Positions 15,654 through 19,747 of a stretch of 19,747 nt of DNA are shown piece by piece (positions within the stretch are counted from its first letter, which is position 1; each line of letters starts with the position of its first letter). The position numbers and the translations under genes were made by a program. The DNA is from a bacterium MnTg04. GTDB taxonomy: Bacteria; Pseudomonadota; Gammaproteobacteria; Steroidobacterales; MnTg04. Location: positions 1 to 19,747 of the forward strand of contig BFAU01000074.1 of the NCBI GenBank assembly GCA_008975185.1, given 5' to 3'. The notes beneath the pieces are model-generated. The model was not told where the DNA came from. It made no database searches and was given only the letters and a program-made list of their open reading frames with translations.

Positions 15654-16997
15654 CTACAGAATGTAACGTCTGAGGTCTTCGTCTTCCGCCAGTTCGGCGA
15701 GGTGTGCGTCGACATAAGCGGAGTCCACGCTGACCGATTGACCATCGCGATCCGCCGCATCGAAAGAAACCGTCTCGAGCAGCCGTTCCAGTACCGTATG
15801 CAGGCGGCGGGCGCCGATATTTTCCGCTTTTTCGTTGACCTTGAACGCGATTTCCGCAAGCCGGCAAATCCCGTCGTCGGTAAAAGTCAGCTTCAGCCCC
15901 TCGGTTTCCATCAGTGCGCTGTACTGTTCGGTCAGCGAATAATCCGGTTCGGTGAGTATGCGTTCAAAGTCCTTTGTCTCCAGCGCTTTTAATTCCACGC
16001 GGATAGGGAATCGCCCCTGGAGTTCGGGGATCAGGTCGGACGGTTTCGCCGCGTGGAACGCGCCGGAGGCGATGAACAAAATGTGATCCGTGCGTACCGG
16101 TCCATAACGGGTGCTGATCGTGCAACCCTCGACCAGCGGCAACAAGTCGCGCTGCACCCCTTCACGCGACACATCGGCGCCCGCGGTTTCCGAGCGCCGC
16201 GCGACCTTGTCGAGTTCGTCGATGAATACGATGCCGTTCTGCTCGACGTTATCGACCGCGCGCAGTTTCAGGTCCTCGTCGTTAATCATTGTAGAGGCCT
16301 CTTCGTCGACGAGTAACTTGAACGCTTCCTTGATTTTTAATTTCCGCGTGGTCTTGCGGTTGCCGCCAATGTTCTGAAACAAACCCTGCAACTGCTGGGT
16401 CATTTCTTCCATACCCGGCGGCGCCATGATTTCCACGCCGACCGGCATCGCGCGCGCTTCAATTTCTATTTCGCGGTCGTCTATTTTCCCCTCGCGCAGC
16501 ATTTTACGAAATTTCTGCCGGGTATCGGATCGTTTCTCCTGCTCGGCGCCCGGCTCATTGTCGAATCCTTTGCCGGGTCCCATGCCGGGCAACAATGCAT
16601 CCAGAATCCGGTCCTCGGCTGCATCCTCGGCGCGGTTGCGCACTTTGGCCATCTCCTCGTCGCGGGTCAGCTTGACGGCGGCATCGGTCAGATCACGGAT
16701 GATGGAATCCACCTCACGGCCGACATAACCGACCTCGGTAAATTTGGTTGCTTCAACCTTGATAAACGGCGCGTTGGCCAGGTTTGCCAGGCGGCGAGCG
16801 ATCTCGGTCTTGCCGACCCCGGTCGGACCGATCATCAGGATATTTTTTGGCGTAATTTCGTGGCGCATCGCCTCTTCGACCTGCATGCGCCGCCAGCGGT
16901 TTCGCAACGCTATCGCGACAGCACGTTTCGCGTCGTCCTGACCGATAATATGTTTGTCCAGTTCCTGGACTATTTCCCGAGGGGTCATCTGTGACAT
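15654..16997 (-). CDS. hslU: HslU, ATPase subunit of the HslUV protease
   Basis: AAA+ unfoldase that forms hexameric rings on HslV and feeds it unfolded proteins. It has 447 residues, normal length. Walker A GPTGVGKT is at 57–64, the substrate-gripping pore loop GYVG at 90–93, and Walker B IVFIDE at 256–261. The I-domain is the acidic/charged insertion between about 110 and 240. GRFPIRVEL near 328–336 holds the sensor/arginine-finger region. The C-terminus LRRYIL is the tail that inserts into HslV and activates it. An alternative ATG lies three codons in. It follows hslV by 24 bases and surely shares its transcript. Confidence 0.98.
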   Translation of the reverse strand: MSQMTPREIVQELDKHIIGQDDAKRAVAIALRNRWRRMQVEEAMRHEITPKNILMIGPTGVGKTEIARRLANLANAPFIKVEATKFTEVGYVGREVDSIIRDLTDAAVKLTRDEEMAKVRNRAEDAAEDRILDALLPGMGPGKGFDNEPGAEQEKRSDTRQKFRKMLREGKIDDREIEIEARAMPVGVEIMAPPGMEEMTQQLQGLFQNIGGNRKTTRKLKIKEAFKLLVDEEASTMINDEDLKLRAVDNVEQNGIVFIDELDKVARRSETAGADVSREGVQRDLLPLVEGCTISTRYGPVRTDHILFIASGAFHAAKPSDLIPELQGRFPIRVELKALETKDFERILTEPDYSLTEQYSALMETEGLKLTFTDDGICRLAEIAFKVNEKAENIGARRLHTVLERLLETVSFDAADRDGQSVSVDSAYVDAHLAELAEDEDLRRYIL

Positions 16998-17021
16998 GTC
17001 TGTTCCTGAAACCGGCCCGCC

Positions 17022-17561
17022 CTAGTCGGCGGCAATCTCGTCGATGACGAGATTGTGATTGGTGTAAACACAGATGTCGCCGGCAATATTCAGTGCGGCG
17101 CGCACGATATCCGCAGCTTTCATCTCCGTGTTGTCCAGTAGCGCCTGTGCTGCAGCCTGGGCATACGCGCCACCGGAGCCGATCGCCATCAACTGGTTCT
17201 CCGGTTCGATAACGTCGCCGTTGCCGGAAATGATAAACGACTGTTCATGATCGGCGACACAAAGCAGTGCCTCCAGCCGGCGCAGCATGCGATCGGTGCG
17301 CCAGTCCTTGGCCAGTTCGATCGCCGCCCGGGTCAGGTTTCCGTACTGCTGTAATTTTCCCTCGAAGCGCTCGAACAGCGTGAAAGCGTCCGCGGTACCG
17401 CCGGCGAACCCGGCCAGTATCTTGTCGTCGTAAAGGCGCCGCACCTTACGGGCATTGCCCTTCATGACGGTATCCCCGATCGAGACCTGGCCATCCCCGC
17501 CCATGACCAGCCGGCCATTGCGGCGAACGCTGAGAATAGTGGTGCCACGGAACTGTTCCAT
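17022..17561 (-). CDS. hslV: HslV, peptidase subunit of the HslUV protease
   Basis: Threonine peptidase related to proteasome beta subunits; assembles as a dodecamer capped by HslU. It has 179 residues from ATG 17561, preceded by AAAGGA with AGGA 8 bases upstream. Longer in-frame starts run back over the xerC end and lack family sequence. The short propeptide MEQFRG precedes TTILSVRRNG, so Thr7 becomes the N-terminal nucleophile after cleavage. GGDGQVSIGDTVMKGNARKV and GFAGGTADAFTLFERFE are canonical. GSGGAYAQAAAQAL is the conserved C-terminal block. A sigma-32-like promoter and a strong hairpin lie upstream. Confidence 0.97.
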   Translation of the reverse strand: MEQFRGTTILSVRRNGRLVMGGDGQVSIGDTVMKGNARKVRRLYDDKILAGFAGGTADAFTLFERFEGKLQQYGNLTRAAIELAKDWRTDRMLRRLEALLCVADHEQSFIISGNGDVIEPENQLMAIGSGGAYAQAAAQALLDNTEMKAADIVRAALNIAGDICVYTNHNLVIDEIAAD

Positions 17562-17588
17562 GCTGGTCGTCCTTTCTTTTCCCGTCAT

Positions 17589-17629
17589 GCTAACGGCCAC
17601 CGGCGATCCCGCCGGGTGGCTAGCTTTTT
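17589..17629. terminator. Strong hairpin at the xerC stop / hslV leader, with a T-run on the plus strand
   Basis: Bases 17589–17605 pair with 17610–17624 around a 4-base loop (14 bp, one 1-base and one 3-base bulge). The xerC stop codon (17620–17622) lies inside the stem. Five T follow on the plus strand (17625–17629), so it has terminator form for plus-strand transcription, although no plus-strand gene ends here. On the minus strand no U-run follows, so transcription into hslV should continue. There it would be a 5'-leader or intercistronic stem-loop. Confidence 0.6.
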
Positions 17630-18522
17630 CTTCGCGCCCTGGGGTGGGCCTTGTCGTATATGCGGGCCAGATGCTGAAAATCAAGGTGCGTATAGATCTG
17701 GGTCGTGCCGATGTCCGCATGGCCGAGCAGTTCCTGCACCGCGCGCAGGTCGCCGCTCGATTCGAGTACATGGGTGGCAAAACTATGCCGGAAAAGGTGG
17801 GGGTATACCCGCGCCGGTATGCCCTGATGCCTGGCCCAGTGCTTGACCCGGGCCTGCACCACGCGCGGGCTGATCCGCTTCCCGCGACGGCCCACAAACA
17901 CCGCGGTTTCGTCCCGCGCGGCCAGTTCGCCGCGACACCTCAGCCAGGCGGCCAGGGCTTCCACGGCGTAGCGGCCGACCGGCAGGATTCGGGTTTTCGA
18001 ACCCTTGCCAAGCACCCGAACGGTACGGTCTTTCAGATCCAGCTGGTCCAGGTCCAGGCCGGTCAGTTCCTGCAGCCGCAGGCCTGAAGAGTAAAGCAAT
18101 TCCAGGATGGCCTTGTCCCGTATTGCTTCGCTGGTCGTCGTGGGAATTTCCAGCAGTCGCGCCATGGTGTCGACATCCAGCGTCTCCGGCAATCGTCGCG
18201 ATGCTTTTGGCGCCGAGACATCGACGGCCGGGTTGATGGTGGTCTGGCCTTCGCGGATCAGGTAATTGAACAAACCGCGTACCGCAGACAGGCGGCGTTG
18301 AATACTGCGCGGCGCCAGGCCCTTGCGATGGCAACTCGCCGCGTACTGCCGGACCCGGTGCGTATCCAGATCGCACCAGTCACCGATATCCTGACGATCA
18401 CAGAAACATTTCAGCGACTCGAGGTCTCTGCGGTAACTGCTGGTCGTGTGTGGCGAGACCCGGCGCTCCATGGCCAGGTGGTGCAGATACTTTTCCAGCC
18501 ACAATCGGGCTGTTTCATTCAT
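17620..18522 (-). CDS. xerC: XerC, site-specific tyrosine recombinase
   Basis: Resolves chromosome dimers at dif together with XerD and FtsK. It has 300 residues. The N-terminal SAM-like core-binding domain (about 1–100) includes SPHTTSSYRRDL and RSIQRRLSAVRGLFNYLIREG. The catalytic domain keeps the full active site: Arg149 (SSGLRLQEL), Lys173 (GKGSK), His242 and Arg245 (HLFRHSFATH), His268 (LLGH) and nucleophile Tyr277 (QIYTHLDF). XerC rather than XerD, integron or phage integrase is supported by the dapF–DUF484–xerC neighbourhood. It starts 3 bases after the DUF484 stop, and its own stop sits within the hairpin before hslV. Confidence 0.95.
   Translation of the reverse strand: MNETARLWLEKYLHHLAMERRVSPHTTSSYRRDLESLKCFCDRQDIGDWCDLDTHRVRQYAASCHRKGLAPRSIQRRLSAVRGLFNYLIREGQTTINPAVDVSAPKASRRLPETLDVDTMARLLEIPTTTSEAIRDKAILELLYSSGLRLQELTGLDLDQLDLKDRTVRVLGKGSKTRILPVGRYAVEALAAWLRCRGELAARDETAVFVGRRGKRISPRVVQARVKHWARHQGIPARVYPHLFRHSFATHVLESSGDLRAVQELLGHADIGTTQIYTHLDFQHLARIYDKAHPRARRKS
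17658..17685 (-). promoter_or_regulatory. Candidate heat-shock (sigma-32) promoter for hslVU
   Basis: On the minus strand, CTTGATT (17679–17685) and CCGCATAT (17658–17665) are 13 bases apart. They match the sigma-32 forms CTTGAAA (5 of 7) and CCCCATNT (CCGCATAT differs at the third base only). It lies inside the 3' end of xerC, about 100 bases before the hslV ATG. A weaker sigma-70-like pair (TTGATT, 18 bases, TATACG) overlaps it. Confidence 0.45.
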
Positions 18523-18525
18523 GGC

Positions 18526-19242
18526 CTAGCGGGTAAGCGCCGCGCTTACCAACTCCCCGATACGGGAGAGAAAATCGGTGCTCATTGCCGGGTGGAACCT
18601 TTGCGCGTCGGCGCTGCTGATCGCCAGTAAACCGATCTCGGACCCCGGTCCGAGGGGCAGCATAGCGACCGAAGCGATTTCGTTGGTTTCGTCGCCAAAC
18701 AGGTAGTCGCGCTGCGCATCTCTGATCTGGCCGCAGCGTGGCTCCGCATTTTTCAGGAAAGTCGCAAAGGGTTTCATTTCACTGGCATCCGATGAAGACC
18801 AGCGCAGAAATCTCAGCTCGCGGTTGTCATCCTTGCCGGTCAGTTGGTCGCGGAACAAAACCATGACGATCTGGTCGGTATTGAAATCCTGGCGCAACGA
18901 CGCTTCGATCAGGTCTACCGTGTGGCCGAAATCGGCTGCGTGGATCAGTCGCCGGCACAGCTGATGAATTTTCTCCGAAACTTCTTCGTTACTGTGCGCG
19001 ATCGCCGTCAGTTCGCGTAGTTGATTTTCCAGTTTGCGATTGCGCTGGCGAAGTATCCCTACTTGTCGCTCGATCAGCGAGACGGCGCTGCTTCCTGCCT
19101 GATGCGGCAAATGCAGCTTGCCAAGCAACAATGCGTGCCTTTCAAAAAACTCCGGGTGGCTATCCAGATAATGCGCCACCGCCTCGTCTGAAATGACGCC
19201 GCTCGCCTTGGTCTTGCTTCGCTGTGTGCGTTGGCTGCTCAT
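18526..19242 (-). CDS. DUF484 GAF-like protein
   Basis: A 238-residue cytosolic protein of the DUF484 family, regularly found between dapF and xerC in Gammaproteobacteria; its role is unknown. The conserved N-terminal helix pair SDEAVAHYLDSHPEFFERH...LGKLHLPHQAG (about 18–50) is diagnostic. A coiled coil follows (about 54–90, VSLIERQVGILRQRNRKLENQL). The remainder is a GAF-like domain that includes SVAMLPLGPGSEIGLLAISSADAQRFHP. Its start overlaps the dapF stop by four bases (ATGA-type), and xerC begins 3 bases after its stop, so the three are one transcription and translation unit. Confidence 0.93.
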   Translation of the reverse strand: MSSQRTQRSKTKASGVISDEAVAHYLDSHPEFFERHALLLGKLHLPHQAGSSAVSLIERQVGILRQRNRKLENQLRELTAIAHSNEEVSEKIHQLCRRLIHAADFGHTVDLIEASLRQDFNTDQIVMVLFRDQLTGKDDNRELRFLRWSSSDASEMKPFATFLKNAEPRCGQIRDAQRDYLFGDETNEIASVAMLPLGPGSEIGLLAISSADAQRFHPAMSTDFLSRIGELVSAALTR

Positions 19243-19747
19243 AGCTCAAATGTTCCCTCATAAACTTTTTCCGTAGGCCCGGTCAGCCAGATCGGTTCGC
19301 CGGGGCCGGCCCAGTCTACCTGCAAATTACCGCCAGGGAGCGCTACCTGGACGGATTCTTCCAGTTTTCCATGCCTTCTGCCGACTGCAACCGCCGCGCA
19401 CGCCCCGGTGCCGCAGGCCCGGGTTTCTCCAGTGCCGCGCTCGTATACCCGCAGGCGTATATGACTGTGGTTTTTTATTTCCATGAAACCGACATTGGTC
19501 CGCCGGGGAAAATCAGGGTGAGTCTCCAGCGCCGGTCCGAGCCGGTCTACCGGGGCGGTATCCACCGATGCGACCGTGACGACCGCGTGAGGATTGCCGA
19601 TTGAAACGGCGCCGATTTCCACTTCGCTGCCCGCCACTTCCAGCGGATACACGTAAGCCTCGCCGCTGGTATTGAAGGGCAGGCTTGCCGGGGCGAAGTC
19701 GGGTACCCCCATATTCAGCGAGACGACGCCATTTTCCCCGATCTTTG
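19239..19747 (-). CDS. dapF: Diaminopimelate epimerase (5' end outside window)
   Basis: Interconverts LL- and meso-diaminopimelate for lysine and peptidoglycan synthesis, using two cysteines without a cofactor. Only the C-terminal 168 residues or so are present; the frame is open through base 19747 (IGENGVVSLNMG is family sequence upstream of the first visible ATG). The second catalytic cysteine is in ETRACGTGACAAVAV, and the substrate-binding RRTNVGFMEI and ERGTGETRACG segments are present. SIGNPHAVV is also canonical. The first catalytic cysteine lies beyond the window. The gene overlaps DUF484 by four bases. Confidence 0.96.
   Translation of the reverse strand, partial: KIGENGVVSLNMGVPDFAPASLPFNTSGEAYVYPLEVAGSEVEIGAVSIGNPHAVVTVASVDTAPVDRLGPALETHPDFPRRTNVGFMEIKNHSHIRLRVYERGTGETRACGTGACAAVAVGRRHGKLEESVQVALPGGNLQVDWAGPGEPIWLTGPTEKVYEGTFEL

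Noticed and set aside
15626..15859. Long N-terminal extension of the DUF971 protein into hslU
   Set aside because: It is an out-of-frame shadow of hslU, very Arg/Lys/Ser-rich, and no DUF971 protein carries it.
17562..17897. N-terminal extension of HslV across the xerC end
   Set aside because: HslV begins with a short propeptide before Thr-Thr; ATG 17561 has a proper ribosome site and gives the standard length.
1..19747. Mobile elements, CRISPR arrays, tRNA/rRNA genes or defence systems
   Set aside because: No transposase, regularly spaced repeat, structural RNA signature or defence-type domain was seen; XerC is the housekeeping recombinase by its neighbourhood.

Overview
The window is an ordinary chromosomal segment of a GC-rich gammaproteobacterium. 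I see no mobile element, CRISPR array, tRNA or rRNA. The assignment rests on three things: the gene string dapF–DUF484–xerC–hslV–hslU–DUF971–ubiE–ubiJ–ubiB, which is typical of Gammaproteobacteria; the presence of ubiJ; and a tryptophan operon controlled by a ribosome-dependent attenuator. Genus or family cannot be told from the sequence alone.

Layout. Bases 1–1365 hold the 3' part of a nitroreductase-family gene (+) converging on a Nu-class-like glutathione S-transferase gene (-). Bases 1473–2762 hold a 429-residue protein that I cannot assign to a family; it appears to contain two related halves. Bases 2969–5185 hold an SLC13/DASS-type permease with two central RCK_C-like domains, starting at TTG, followed by a small DUF4870 membrane protein. 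Bases 5210–5385 hold the trp promoter, a leader peptide with three consecutive Trp codons, a pause hairpin and a strong intrinsic terminator. Bases 5429–11861 hold the complete operon trpE-G-D-C-F-B-A, with overlapping or nearly touching genes, covering every step from chorismate to tryptophan. A DUF2007/zinc-ribbon gene follows with no visible terminator between.

From 12216 to the window end everything is on the minus strand. In transcription order: dapF (5' end outside the window), DUF484, xerC, hslV, hslU, DUF971, ubiE, ubiJ and ubiB. This joins diaminopimelate synthesis, chromosome dimer resolution, the HslUV heat-shock protease and late ubiquinone synthesis. A sigma-32-like promoter and a strong hairpin lie at the xerC/hslV junction and would allow hslVU to be expressed separately.

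No stretch of more than 300 bases lacks a gene. The two largest gaps are 2763–2968 (candidate promoter, hairpin and permease ribosome binding site) and 5186–5428 (trp regulatory region). I found no convincing new biological system. The leads most worth a second look are the unassigned duplicated protein at 1473–2762, the nearly leaderless trp leader, and the heat-shock promoter plus hairpin before hslV.
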